Shown here one piece after another: positions 35,501 through 50,500 of a DNA stretch of 64,000 nt. Source of the DNA: Caenorhabditis elegans (Eukaryota > Nematoda > Chromadorea > Rhabditida > Rhabditidae); the NCBI RefSeq assembly GCF_000002985.6, contig NC_003282.8, positions 930,001 through 994,000 on the forward strand. The letters run 5' to 3'. Both the position numbers and the translations under genes were made by a program. How positions within the stretch are numbered: the first letter of the stretch is position 1; every line of letters begins with the position of its first letter. Below the pieces are notes generated by a model. It was not told where the DNA came from, made no database searches, and saw only the letters and a program-made list of their open reading frames with translations.

Positions 35501-38500
35501 GAGCTGAAATCGAAATTTTATAAAACGATTCCGAAAAAATATATTTTTCAAAAAATTTGAAAAAAAAAATTTTCGAAAATTTTTTTTCATATTAAAAAAT
35601 TTTTTTTTGAAATGTTTCATTCAATTTCTGATTTCTAAGCAGATTTCACAATTTTTCGTTTATTTTCTACTATAAAACTAGGGATTTCTTCTAAGAATTC
35701 CTAATTTTACCCCAAATTTCCCCAACATTTTTCCAGAATCGACTACATCAACGGTTTCGAATCGGGAGACTATGCGTATTTTGTAACTCGGCAACGTGTC
35801 AACATTGCTGATGATTCATCGATTCAATCGAGACTTGTCCGTGTCTGTACTGGGGATAAGAACTTTCATAGTTATACTGAAGTACCGTTGGAATGCACTC
35901 AGAATGGTGTGGAATTCAATTTGGTTCAAGATGTATATGTCACACGTGCCGGATATGAATTGGCAAAGTCGCTGGATATTAGGTGAGAAATTGGGAAAAA
36001 TTTTGAAAAAATATTGAAAAACATTTTTGTTAAAAAAATTCCAAAAAACAAATTTTTTTTCCAAACTTCAAAATTTTCCAGTTTTAATACTACTATTGTA
36101 TTTCTCATGTTTTTAGCTTCAAAATGACCCCCGTATCGGCCATGTTTTGTCCAATTCGGGTCCCACCACGAAAACCTCCTGGGTTACTGTAGTTTTCGTG
36201 GTGGGACCTAACTTTGTTCAAACTGGGGGAAAGTATGGCATGATTATACTTAATTTGAAGCTCTTAAGTAGCTGAAAACGATGAAATGAAAATATTTAAC
36301 GTAACTGAAAGGTTGACAAAAAAAAGTTCCGGAAAGTTGTGAAAAATTTCGTAAAATTGTTTTTTCTCAAACTACACAAATTTGCAATTTTATCACTTTT
36401 GTCATATTTATTGCGTTTCTAGCTTCAAAATAACCCCCACATCGACTTAAATTGGGTCACGCCACGAAAACCTCCTGGGTTACTGTAGTTTTCGTGGTGG
36501 GACCCAACTTTTCTCAAATTGAAGGAAAGTAGGTCATTATTATACTCAAATTGAAGCTCCAGAAGAGCTGAAAAAGATGAAATCAAAGACATTGAGCAAG
36601 CTTCAAATTTCACAAATTTTTGCGAACATTTTTCGAAAAAATATTTTTTAAAGTTTTTCAGATTTTTATTTTCAAACTCGCAAATTCTACAATTTGCTGT
36701 TAAAAAGCGCATTGCGTTTGCACTAAGCTTTAAAATGAGCCCCATATATAATTTTTTGAGAAAAAAATTTTTGATTTTTTTTCAAAATTTTTTTTAACAT
36801 TAAAATTTTTTTTCCAAATCGTTTTTTTCACCGAATATCATTCAAAATTTCAACATCGCATTGCTGAGAGCTTTCAAACAAGTATAATCATGACCTACTT
36901 TGCTATAATTTGGGTCCCGCCGCGAAAACTCTGGGGTTACTGTAGTTTTCGTCGTGGGACCCAACTTTCTTCAAGCTTCAGCAAACGTAGTCAAGATTAT
37001 ACTTATTTTGAAGCTCTCACCTCGCTGAATTTAAATTTTCAAATTAATTAATGCAATTGTTCCAGTGTAAGCGATCCGGTGCTCTACGGCGTCTTCTGGG
37101 AAGGCGACAAAAATTCGTACCGATCACAAGAGCCGACTGGAAAATCAGCGATTTGTATGTTCACGATGCGTGAAATTGAGACATCATTCAAGCAGAATAT
37201 CATGAAATGTTATAAAGGAACGTCTGGACTCAAGAAGAATCTTCCGTGGTTCTCGTCGAATGACGATTGTCGATTTACTACACTTCCATGGGAGGGAATC
37301 AAGTGCGGAAAAGATGTGAACTCGAAAATTGGTGAGTTTTAGGTAAAAACTGACAAAAAATTTGGAAGAAGCGGCTAAAATTACCCCTAGAACGGGTTTA
37401 TGTAGATTTACGGGTGGATTTTCGTGTAGATTTACGATGGACAAAGTGTAGATTTACGCAGTTATGTGTCGATTTACGGGTGCATTTTCGTGTGTGTAGA
37501 TTTACGAAGTGCAAAGTGTAGATTTACGGAATTTTTGTAGAACGTTTTTGTAGAAAGTTCAGATTTACGTGGGTTCTGTGTAGATTTACGGAGAATCGTG
37601 TAGATTTACGTGCGCTCCCTGTGTAAATTTACGCAGATTCATGCCGATTAACGAAAGTTTTTCTGTAGGTTTATGGAGCTCTGTGTAGATATACGGGGCG
37701 ATTTTTGTGTAGATTTACGCAGATACAGAGTTTGTGTCGATTTACGGAGAGGCTTAAACTTCCGGCAATTTTGACACATTTTTTGCATAAAAGATAGCAA
37801 ATTATATCACTTCTGTGTGGATTTACGGTGGTTGGGGTCAATTTTACGATATGATTTTCTACTTTTCATCCGATTTTTCATCAAATTTCTAATTTTCCAG
37901 GCGGTGACACTCCAATTTCCACGTCAGCCACGTATGTTATGGAGGATTCGTCCAACTTGCTCACCGCCATCGCTATAAACACGACGCGCTCGAGTACGGT
38001 AGCATTTGTGGGGACACAAGGAGGACAACTGCACAAGGTATGAGATTTTTAGACTGTATTAGCGATTCTACTGAATTCAGCTTGCCGAGAGCTTCAAAAC
38101 AAGTACAATCATGACTAGGTTCGAAGGAAATTGGGTCTCACCACGAAAACTACCGTAACCCGGGGGATGTCGTGGTGGGACCTAGAATTGCTTAATTTGG
38201 AGCTTGATAGGCCATCATTATACTTAAATTGAAGCTCTCGGTGAGCTGAACACGAAAAAATAGAAATTCTAGGAAAAAAGCCAAAATTCTAAAAAAAAAA
38301 TTCAGAAAAAAACTATTTGAAATTTTTTTCCATTTAATTTTTTTCAATTGTTGTTTTTGCCTGTTATCACTTGCATATTCGTATTCAGTTTACTGAGAGC
38401 TTCAAAATAAGTATAATCATGACCTATTTTGCTCTAATTTGGGTCCCACCACGAAAACTACAGTAACCCGGGAGATTTCGTGGTGGGACCCAAAATTGCT

Positions 38501-41500
38501 TAATTTGGAGCTTGATAGGCCATCATTATACTTAAATTGAAGCTCTCGGTGAGCTGAACAAAAAAAAAAGACAGTTTTGAAAAAAAAAATCAAAATTTAA
38601 AAAAAATTTCCGAAAAAAATTTTTTTTTTTTTGCAAAATCGTGATTTCTTCAATTTTTCAGATCCTTATCGAATCAAAAAGGTCCGCCGAAAAATACGCC
38701 ACTGAAATGCTCACCGACAATGAGCCCATCCTCTCAGACATGGAATTCGGCGGCGACGGGAAGCACGTCTACATTCTAACCCCGTCAAAAGTCATCAAAA
38801 TGCCAACATCCCGATGTGAAGCACTGTCCACACAATGTGACACGTGTCTTTCGTCGCGAGACCCATATTGTGGATGGTGTGTCAGCAATAATCACTGTAC
38901 ACAGGAGGAGTCGTGTGAACGAGAAGTTCCGCACACCTCGAGAGGATGGCTTGATTTTCAGAATTCAAAGTGTCCAAGGTGTGCAGATTTTCATACATTT
39001 TTAGAAATTTTTTATGTGAAAATTTGAAAAATTCCAGAAATTTAAGGTGAAATTGACTTTTTCCCAATCAAAATCGGCCCAAATCAGCTCACACTGAGAG
39101 CTTTAAAATGACACCCCCCATATCGACCATACTAGCTAAATTGAAAAAAGTTGGGTCCCACCACGAAAACCACCTTGGTTACTGTAGTTTTCGTGGTGGG
39201 ACCTTACCTTTTTCACAAGGTATAAGATTTTCAGTGATTCCATTGAATTCAGCTTGCCGAGAGCTTCAAAATGGGTATAATCATGACTACGCTTGAAAAA
39301 AATTAGGTCCTACCACGAAAACTACAGTAACCCGGGAGATTTCGTGGTGAGACCCGAAATTGCTTAATTTCGAGGTGAGTTCATGATTATACTTAAGATA
39401 AAGCTCTCGGTGAGCTGAAACTGATACATTGAAGAAATTTCAACAAAAATCAAAATAAAAAAAATCTGGAAAAATTTTCAGAATTTTTGCTATCGATTTT
39501 TTTTTACAATTTTTGTTTTTTGGTGTTGTAATTTAAAAATTCGATTCCAGCCCACTGAGAGCTTCAAAAAAAGTATAAACATGGCTGGTTTTGAGAAAAA
39601 TTGGGTCCCACCACGAAAACTACAGTAACCCTAGAGATTTCGTGGCGGGACCCGAAATCGCTCAATTTGGAGCTAGATAGGTCATGATTATAGTCATTTT
39701 GAAGCTAGCAGTATGCTGATTTCGAATTGATTAGTAATAAATTTGCAGAATTATCCCAAAAAAAAAAATTTTTTTTAATGAAAAATTGTATTTTTTTTCC
39801 AGAATTCGAAGTGTAAAACCGGATCAAATTCAAATCAACACAGCCGACTACCTGAATGTGACTATCGAGAATCTTCAGGCACCAAAAGGTCGCCGTATGC
39901 AGTGCCTATTCCAATTTTCGACCGGAGACGCCGTCGTCTCCGATCCCATGCCGTTTGATGGCTCACTGAAGTGTGCAACGCCGCCGATGAATCGGTTGCC
40001 ACGAATTCCGACTAATGAATACCATTTACCGGCTAAATTGATTGTGGTGTCTGATGGTAGGTTGCGAAAAAAAAATCTTCAATTTTTATTGTTTTTTTTC
40101 TCAAAAAAATTTTTTCCGACAAAATTTTTATTCAAATTGATTTTCTATCAAATATCATTTAAAATTCAAATTCAGCTCACTAAGAGCTTCAAAATAAGTA
40201 TAATCACGACCTACTTTGCTCTAATTTGGGTCCCACCACGAAAACCCCCTGGTTACTGTAGTTTTCGCGGCGGACCTAACTTTCATCCAAATTTGAGAGA
40301 AGTTTGTCATGATTATAAGGTCTTGGCGAGCTGAACATGAAAATTCATGAAAACTCTCCAAAAAAAATCAGTAGTTCTTAAAAAGTTTTGAAAAATCAAT
40401 ATTTTGGCCTAAATAATGCGAATTTTCTCAATTTTTGCCTGTTTTCAGGTGATTCTCAGTCAACAAATTTACTGAAAAAAGTTTTTAGACTGACTACTTT
40501 CCTCAAATTTGTAGAAAATTGGGTCTCGCGACGAAAATTTCGAGGTTACTGTACTTTTCGCGACGAGACCCAATTTTTTTTTCAAATTTGAGGAAACTGT
40601 GTCATGATTATACTTAATTTGAAGCTCCCGGCGAGCCAAAAGCGATAAATTATGAATTACCTGGAAATATTTGAAACTTTGAGAAAAAAAATTGTGCAAT
40701 TTTGAAATTAAAAAAAAAAAATTTTTTTCGACATTTCGGCGTATTTTGACTTTTTTGCTTTCTTTTCTTAATTTTTCTGCTCTTTTCCCACCGAGAGCTT
40801 CAATTTAAGTATAATAATAACCTATCTTACTCCATTCTGGGGAAAAGCTGGGTCCCACCACGAAAACCCCCGGATTACTGTAGTTTTCGCTGCGGGACCC
40901 TGCTTAGAGTAAAGTAGGTCATGATTATACTTATTTTGAAGCTCTCGTCAAGCTGAATTCTATAAAACTGAAAAATTCTAGGTTTTCCCAAAAAAAAATT
41001 TAAAAATTTTTTTTTTGGAAATTTTTAAATTTTCAATTTTCACTAATCTTTTTCGAATTTCAGGCAGCAAGCTTCCCCTAGCAACTACAAATTTCTCCTT
41101 CTACGACTGTAACCGCTACACTTCATGCTCAACGTGCTCGGCGAGCCAATTTCCGTGTGACTGGTGTCTCGAGTCGAATGAGTGTGTAGCCGGAAAACTG
41201 ACTGAGGATAAATGCCGCAAACAGCATATTGTCAACGGGCTAAATGTGAGAAAATTTGAATTTCCGCGCGAAAACAATACAGTAACCCGGGGATTTTTTT
41301 TTTCAGCGCGACGGGAGCTCGATTCGGAAAGGTCCCAGCAAGTGTCCCCATATTGTGGCGCCTGTTTCGAAAATGTCTGTGGCGACTGGAGAGAGAAGAA
41401 ATATTAGTGTAAAGGTACAGGAAATTTGAAAATATTTAGAAAAATGGTAAAAAAATTAGAAAAAAATTAGGAAAAAAAAACAGTTTTTTCGAAATTTTTT

Positions 41501-44500
41501 CCAATAATTTTTGTTATTGTGTATTATCATTTGAAATCTCGAATTCAGCTCATCGAGAGCTTCAAAATAAGTATAATAATGCCTAGGTTCCGTCAAGTTT
41601 GAAAAAAGTTGGGTCTCACCACGAAAACTACAGTAACCCCAAAGTTTTCGCAGCGGGACCCAAATTAGAACAAAGTAGGTCATGATTATACTTGTTTGAA
41701 AACGCTCAACAATGCGAATTTGGAATTTTGAATGTTATTCGATAAAAAAAACGATTTGGAAAAAAATTTTGTTGTAAAAAAAATTTTTGAAAAAAAATCG
41801 AACCTTTTTTTTCTCAAAAAATTTCCGTAAATCTCAAATTTTTAAATAATTATTTATCAAAAATTCAATTTTCAGGTAGAAAACGTGGATGCCACATTTA
41901 TGGGCGATTTCAAGTGCGAATTCAAATATGGTACAGTAACCCATGAGAAAATCGCGATGCGAACGTCCGATGACACTATTACGTGAGTTTTTTTTCCGGA
42001 TTTTACAAGTTTTAGTAGAAAAATTGAACTCAACTCACTGAGAGCTTCAAAATGACCCCCATATCGACTATTTTAGGCTCATTTTGGGTCTCACCGTGAA
42101 AACTACAGTAACCCCGTGAGTTTTCGTGGAGGGACCCAAATTTTCATGGGGGTCATTCTGAAGCTCTCTCGGCGAGCTGAGTTCAATTTCAACAATGAAA
42201 AGCAAAAAATACGAAAACAAGAAGTTGCAAGTGCGCTCTAATGCGAATTTCTGTTGAATTTTCCATTTTTACCTATTTCGACCGAAAAAACCCTAATTTT
42301 GAAGCTCCCGTCGTCAAGCTGAGAACAAATTTTTGAGCAGCAAATTCAAAAATAAACGAAATATTATTCCAGATGCGACGAAATGCTCTTTGAGCCCTAC
42401 GGCACCTCTCTCCTGGGCTCCGGCTCCACACCATACGGCTTCAACGTCATCTGGAGTGCCACAGGCTTTGCCGTCGGAAAAAAATCAATAAATCGAGTGC
42501 TCGACAACGTGGCCTCACTGGCGATTGACGTGTACTCTTGTGAGAATCTGGCGACAAATTGCGGTCGTTGCCTAACCCTTGACGCGGACAAATACGATTG
42601 TGGCTGGTGCTCGCTGGATAGCAAATGCGCTCGACCGCACCAATGCTCAAATCGACAGATTCCGGAGAATTGGCTCAACGCGAGCCAACTATGCCCGAAC
42701 CCGGTTATTGAGGATTTCAAGCCGAAAAAGGGATCGATTTTCGGCGGAACCCGGGTCACAATTAACGGAATCAACCTGGGACGCCACGTGTCAGATGTCG
42801 AAAAAGCCGTACAAATTGCAAATGTCCCGTGTGAAGTTGTCGAATATGTTCCGTCGCAGAAAATTGTGTGTGTTACTGGTAAATCGCCGATTAAGGGAAG
42901 CAATGAGCGAGGTGTTGTTGCGGTGAGTTTTGATGGGGGAGAAAGTCGATATATTTTTGAAAAATCGATAAATTTCCCGAAAAATCGATAATCCAACAAC
43001 TCAAAAACAAAACTGAAAATCGATCATTTTTCAACAAAAAAATCGATAAGTTGTAGGAAAAGCGATGACGTTTTTTTTTTTAATAAAAGTTAAATTTTCC
43101 TAGAAAATCGATAATTTTCCAGAACAGTCGATAAATTTGCCGGAAAATCGATAAATTTCCTGGAGAGTCAATAAAATTGCCGAAAAATCGATGATTTTCA
43201 CGAAAAAGCTATGAATTCGTGCCGGAAAAAGCGACAAATTACCCGTAAAATCGATAATTTCCCCCGAAAATCGATAAATTTGCCAAAAAAAACAAATCGA
43301 TAAATCCGCCTGAAAATCGATAAATTTTGTGGAAAATGTGAATAATTTCCCTAAAAATCGATAATTTCCCGAAATATCAAAGAAATTTGAATGAAAAATC
43401 GATAAATATTCCGAAAATGGAAACATTTTCTATGAATTCAATAAATTTAGCGGAAAATCGATATTTTGTCGGAAACTCAATAATTTTGCCGGAAAAATCG
43501 TTGGAATATGGCTGAAAATTGATAATTTCGCGGTAAATCGATGCTTTTACAAAGAAATCGATAACTTCCAGGGAAAATCGATTTTTTGTTTAAAAAATTC
43601 AGAAATTTCCCGAAAATTCGATAACTTTCCCAAAAACTCGCTGAAATTTCGGAGAAAATCGATAATTTCCCCGGAAAATTAATAAATTTGCCGGAAAAGC
43701 GACAAAATACCCGAAAATCGATATATTTCCCGGAAAATCGATAAATAATTTTCATTTTTGCAGGTAACCCTCCGTCACGACTCTCTGAAGTTTTTTGCCC
43801 ACTCAACCGAACATTTCTCTTATGTACAGCCAGTTGTGTCCTCAATGAAGCCAGTGAAGGGACCACGATCCGGCGGGACAGATGTCACATTGACTGGTGT
43901 TGATTTGGATACAGGTTTGTGAAAAAAAAATTGGGAAAAATCCAGAAAAAAGTTGAAAATTTTGCAAAATTAAAAAAAAAAATTTTGAACAATTTTTATA
44001 TTTTTGAAATTGTCTCTTTGGAATCGAATTCAGCTCGACGAGAGCTTCAAAATGGCCTCCATATTGGCTAGGCATATTGGGTCTCACCGCGAAAACTACA
44101 GTAACCCCGTGGGTTTTCGTGTCGGGACCCAACATTTTTGAAAATAGTTCTAGCCTAGTCGATATTGAAGTCATTTTGAAGCTCTCGGTGAGCTGAGTTT
44201 GAATTTAATAATAAAAACAGAAAAGATGGGAGAAAAAAAGTTGCAAGTGCGCTCTAATGCGAACTTCTGTCAAAATTTCAATTTTCATATAGTTTTACCT
44301 ATTTCGACAGGGAAAAATTCAAATTTCTGCTTGAAAATCAATCATTTTGTGAAAAATTTAAGATTTAATGAAAAATTGAAAAAAAAAATACAAAAAATGT
44401 GAAAAATAAATTTTCGAAATTAAAAAAAAAAATTTTTTGAAATTTTTAAAAATTTTTTATCCATTCCAGGAGCCGAAGTTACTGTCAGATTCGGACAAAT

Positions 44501-47500
44501 TGGATGTAAAATTCTCGAGCGAGCTTCTGGATGGCTCAGATGTCGAATGGGAGCATCTGGAGAAGGAGGGCAGTTCCCACTGCACATCGCATTCGACGGG
44601 CAGCTCCAAAACCTACCGATTCCGATTTATTTCGAATTTACGTGAGTTTTGGTGGTGAATTTTGGATTCAGCTCGCCGAGAGCTTTGATTTAAGTATAAA
44701 CATGACTTATTTTGATCGAATTTGAAGAAAATTTGGGTCCCGCCAAGAAAACCTCGGGTTTACTGTAGTTTTCGTGGTGGGACCCTAAATCGACAAATTA
44801 AGGTTAGATCGGTCAATATTAGACCCAAATCAGCTGAAAATGACAAACATATAACTGAGAAACCATAAATTTGGAAATTTAGAAAATCTCAAATTTTAAA
44901 AATTTTAAAAATTGAAATTTTAATTTTTTTTTTCTCGAATTTTTATCGATTTTGCTTTAGAAATCAGTTTGAGATTGTTAGGAGCTTCAAAATAAGTATA
45001 ATCATGGCCCATTTTGCTCGAATTTGAGGATAATTGGGTCCCACCACGAAACCCTCTGGGTTACTGTAGTTTTCGTGGTGGGACCCATGTTAGAGGAATG
45101 TATATCATGATTATACTTAAATCAAAGCTCTCAGTGAGTTAAATGCGCTGAAATGAGAAATTTTGTGCAAAATTGAAAATCTAAAATTTTTTGAAAAAAT
45201 AAATTTCGGAATTTTTCTTCAAACTTTCGAAAAAACAATTTTTTTTGTGAATAGTTTTCAATTTTCAGCTCCGATCCATCAGTTCAATCGATTTCACCAA
45301 ACAAGACAATACCATCAGGCGGGATTACTGTAGATGTGTACGGTCAAGGCTTCACACTTTTACAGAGGCCACGTATGGTTTTTACTGGATTGGGGTAAGT
45401 TTTTTTTAGCCAAATCTAGATTTTTTTTTAATTTTTTTCCAATTTTCAGCGACGAAAAGTCTTATGGGCCCGCATGCTCCATTGAGGATGATCAAATGAT
45501 GAAGTGTGCAACGCCGACGGCTCCCGGGAAGGATTCGGACAGGGGCTCACAGGAGAGAATTACAGAATATGCTTTTGATTTTGATGGCGCTGAGCTATAG
45601 TACGTAAATTTGAATTCAGCTCACTGAGAGCTTCAAAATAAGTATAATCATGACTAGGTTTGCTCAAATTTGGGTCCCGCCACGAAAACTACAGTAACCC
45701 AGAGGGTTTTCGTGGTGTGACCCAATTTTCTTTAATTTGAAGTTAGATAGGTCATGATTATACTTAAATTGAAGCTCTCGTTACACTGAATCTGAATTTG
45801 TTATTGAAAACTAAATTTTTAAATTTTTTAAAAAAATTTTGGAAATTTTTAGTAAAAAATTATTTTTCGACTTTTTTTTTCAAATCTCATTGAAACTCTA
45901 ATCAATTTACTTAGGTGAAGTCAGCTCACCAAGAGCTTCAAAATTAGTATAATCATGCCCAACTCGACTCTAATTTGAAAAAAAGTTGGTTTTCGTGGTG
46001 GGACCCACCTTTCTTTAATTAAAAGCTAGATAGGTCATGATTATACTTAAATTGAAGCTCTCGTTACACTGAATCTGATTTTGTTATTGAAAATATAAAA
46101 GCAAAAAAATTTCGAAAAAAAAATGTTTTTGTAATTTTTTGAAAAATTTAAAAAATTCTTTTCCAAAATTAACCTTAAATTCAATAATTTTTTTTCAGTC
46201 GCTCCCGAATCAAAGTGATGCCTTCCCCAACCTTCGAAACCCTCTCAGAACCCCGATTCGTGCGCCCCGGCGAGGATTTTCTGACCCTTAACGGAAATCA
46301 CCTGAACCTGGCCGCTTCGGAGAGGGATATTGATGTGAAAGTCGGCGGTGAACCATGCCCACTGACTGCTCTCGCCAATAAAGTGCTCACTTGCCAGCCG
46401 CCAGTGAAAAAGCCACGCGGAGCCGGAAAATTGAATCCAGAAATTGTGGTTACTGTCGGAAATGCGTCGTTTTCCATTGGAGAAGTATCGTATGACTCGC
46501 CGGGACTCTCATCGTCGCTTTTTTTCATTATCATGTTTTTTATCATTTTTATGATTGCTCTTATCATTTGCCTGATTGTGCTGTACCGCCGGAAGTCGAA
46601 TACTCATCAGAGACAGATGAAATATTTGAAGACTCAAATGGATACGATTGAGATGAAGGTTTGTTGAGATTTTAGAAAAGTTTGGAAATTAAGAAAAAAA
46701 TTGAAAATTTTCCAAAAAAAAAAGATTTTTTGGGCGAAAAAATTTTTGAAAAATTTTTGAAAATTTTTTTTTCAAATTTTATGGACTTTTTGAGTTATCG
46801 CCTATCTCACTGCACTCAGCTTATCGAGAGCTTCAAATTGAGTATAATCATGACCAATTTTGCTCTAATTCGGGTCCCGCCGCGAAAACTACAGTAACCC
46901 GGGAGTTTTCGCGGTGGGACCCCGAAATTTTACACTAGAAGCTAGATAGGTCGATACTATACTTAAACCAAAGCTCTCGATGAGCTGAACACAGTTTTAT
47001 TCTGAAAAATGACCCAGTTTGAAAAATCTAAGATTTTTTGCAACAAAAAAAATTCCAAAAAAAAAATGTTTTTTAAATTTATTTTGGAAATTTTATGAAC
47101 TTTGAGTTATATCATTGCACTATACTTTTCTGATTATACTTAAATTAAAGCTCTCGAAAAGTTGAGCATGAATTTCTACCGAAAATTGAAAAAATTTAAA
47201 AAAATTTCGAAACTTTTAATTCAAAATGTCCCGTTTTCCAGGTAGCCACAGAATGCAAGGAAGCCTTCGCCGAGCTTCAAACCTCTCTGAATCAATACAC
47301 CGCAGATCTTCCACTCGGGACCCCAACAGCGCCCTTCCTCGAGTACAAGGACTACTGCGCCCGTGTGCTCTTCCCGAACGCCGGCAAAAACCACGCAGTG
47401 CTCAAAAATCTAGAAGTGGACACCCATAAGGCAGAAGCCATCGAAGCAGGGCTCCGCGAGTTCCATAAGCTGCTCATGAACAAGACATTCCTGCTCACAA

Positions 47501-50500
47501 TGGTCCGGACGATGGAGGCCAACAAATATTTTGTTGGGAAGGATCGTGTCTATGTTGGAAGTCTTCTAATGGTTGTACTACAAGAGAAAATGGGTTACTG
47601 TACTGAGATGTTGAAGCAGTTGCTCCGAGAGTTGATTGAGAAAACTGTGGAGAAGAAGTTTCAGCCGAAAATATTGTTCCGTCGGAGTGAAAGTATTGCT
47701 GAGCGGATGCTCGCCGCGTGGTTCACATTTTTGCTACATGATCATTTAAAGGTACGTGGCGAAAATTGCAAAAAAAAATCGTTAATTCTCTAAAAAAAAT
47801 CCGAAAAAAATTGATAATTTTCGAAAAAATCAATAATTTCCCAAAAAATCAATAATTTCATAAAAAATCAATAATTTCCCAAAAAATCAATAATTTCCCA
47901 AAAAATCAATAATTTCATTAAAAAAATCAATAATTTCATAAAAAATCAATAATTTCCCAAAAAATCAATAATTTCCCAAAAAATCAATAATTTCATTAAA
48001 AAAATCAATAATTTCCCAAAAAATCAATAATTTCCCAAAAAAATCAATAATTTCCCAAAAAATCAATAATTTCATAAAAAATCATTAATTTCACAAAAAA
48101 TCATTAATTTCATTTAAAAAAATCAATAATTTCCCAAAAAATCAATAATTTCACAAAAAAACAATAATTTCACAAAAAATCAATAATTTCACAAAACATC
48201 GATAATTTCCGAAAAATTCAATAATTTCCCAAAAAATCATTAATTTCATTTAAAAAAATCAATAATTTCCCAAAAAATCAATAATTTCACAAAAACATCA
48301 ATAATTTCACAAAACATCGATAATTTCCGAAAAAATCAATAATTTCATAAAAAATCAATAATTTCCCAAAAAATCATTAATTTCATTTTAAAAAAATCAA
48401 TAATTTCCCAAAAAATCAATAATTTCCCAAAAAATTATTAATTTCATTTAAAAAAATCAATAATTTCCCAAAAAATCAATAATTTCCCAAAAAATCAATA
48501 ATTTCCCAAAAAATCAATAATTTCCCAAAAAATCAATAATTTCCCAAAACATCGATAATTTCACAAAACATCGATAATTTCCGAAAAAGTCGATATTTTT
48601 TCTTCGGGAAACATCGATTAAAAATCCGGAAAACCAATAAATTTTCCGAAAAATCTATATATTTTGTGGTAAGTGTGAAAAATGCACAATTTTTTGCAAA
48701 AAATCTATTAATGTTCAAACTACCAATACAGTTTTTTGGAAAAATTATTCATCTGCCAGAAATTTGCCCAAGATTTGCAAAAATCCGATAATTTTGGAAA
48801 ATATCGGTAAAACTCTCGGAAAAATCGATTAATTCCCCAAAAATTTCAATTTTTTAGACATACGATGCCGGAAAGAAGCTCTACGAGCTCTTCTGGGGAA
48901 TCAAGCAACAAATGGAAAAAGGTCCACAAGACGCTCTAACCCTTGAAGCCCGTTATTCCCTTTCCGAGGAGAAACTGCTCCGAGCCACTTTCGAATACAA
49001 AGAGCTGATGGTTTTCGTGTCGGCCAGTGATTCGGTGTACAGTTCAACACAAGACATACCTGTAAGGGTACTAGACTGTGACACAATTACTCAGGTCAAG
49101 GAGAAGTGTCTCGACGCGAAATATCGCGGATATCGATTCGCGGATCGACCGGCTCCCGGTGATATGGAGTTGGAGTGGAAGACTGGAATGAATGGGAAAA
49201 TGGCGTTACAGGTGAGTGCACTTTTTTGTGTGACGCGAGAAATTTTTTATATACAAGAATTCGATGCTTATTCAGTTTGTAATATAGATTTTTTGGAAAA
49301 ATTTAATTGCAATTTTAAACAGGCACGTAAGTATGCAACTCACTTTTTAAAAATCTTTTTTTTTTAATTTTAATGGTAGCTTTTATTTTATTCTAAATGC
49401 GTGTTTTCCAAAATTTTAAACATAATCATAAAACATGGTAAATGAAATTGAAAAGGACCACTAAGTAAGATAAATAAAAAAAGTTAATTAATTTTAAAAT
49501 GAAAAAAAGTGACCTACTAGTGTTGTATATTTACGAATGAGTTAATTTTGATAACGTGTGTAATATGGTTTTTATCAGAAATTCTTGAAAAAAAACCCAG
49601 GTTAAAATTATTTATACAAGTGTGTAATATCACTGCAACTTTTTCCTCACGAGGGACGAGGAAAAGTGGTTTCTAGGCCATGGCCGAGGGGCCGACAAGT
49701 TTCAGCGGCCATTTATCTTGCTTTGTTTTCCGCCTGTTTTCTTTTGTTTTTCACAGCTTTTTCCCGTTTTTTCTTAATAAAACTGATAAATAAATACTTT
49801 TTGCAGATGATAAAACAATTTCGAAGTAAAAAAATTATGTATTCAGTCGGCAAGCAGCGGTGAAAGTGGTCAATGCAATATGATGGATTACGGGAATACA
49901 AAACCTAAACTTTTTCTGAAACATGATACATATGATGCTTAGATGCTGAAATTACCTGATTTTCATAACGAGACCGCTGAAAAAGTTTTGAGGTTTTCAA
50001 AATTCAACTTTTTGTGCGAAAATCTCGACCTTTTCACCAAAAAAGTTGAATTTTGGAAAACTCAAAATTTTTTCAGCGGTCTCGTTATGAAAATCAGGTA
50101 GTCTCAGCATTTAAGCAGCATATGTATCATGTTTCAGAAAAAGTTTAGGTTTTGTATTCCCGTAATCCATCATAATGCATTGCCCACTTTCACCGCTACT
50201 TGCCGACTGAATACATAATTTTTTTACTTCGAAATTGTTTTATCATCTGCAAAAAGTATTTATTTATCAGTTTTATTAAGAAAAAACGAAAAAAATCGGT
50301 GAAAAACGAAAGAAAACAGGCGGAAAACAAAGCAAGATAAATGGCCGATGAAACTTGTCGGCCCCTCGGCCATGGCCTAGAAACCACTTTTCCTCGTCCC
50401 TCGTGAGGAATAAGTTGCAGTGTTTAAATAAATTTATTTTCAGAAAATTTCAAGAAACTTAAATATTTCTGATAGAATTAAACGTTAATAGTATTACATA

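Noticed and set aside
41925..41945. MITE-like word ACAGTAACCC inside plexin exon 12
   Set aside because: Only about ten bases match and the reading frame is intact; too short to claim exonisation.
42397..42999. Minus-strand frame of 200 codons
   Set aside because: Exact antisense of the large plexin exon 13, whose + strand translation has PSI and IPT motifs.
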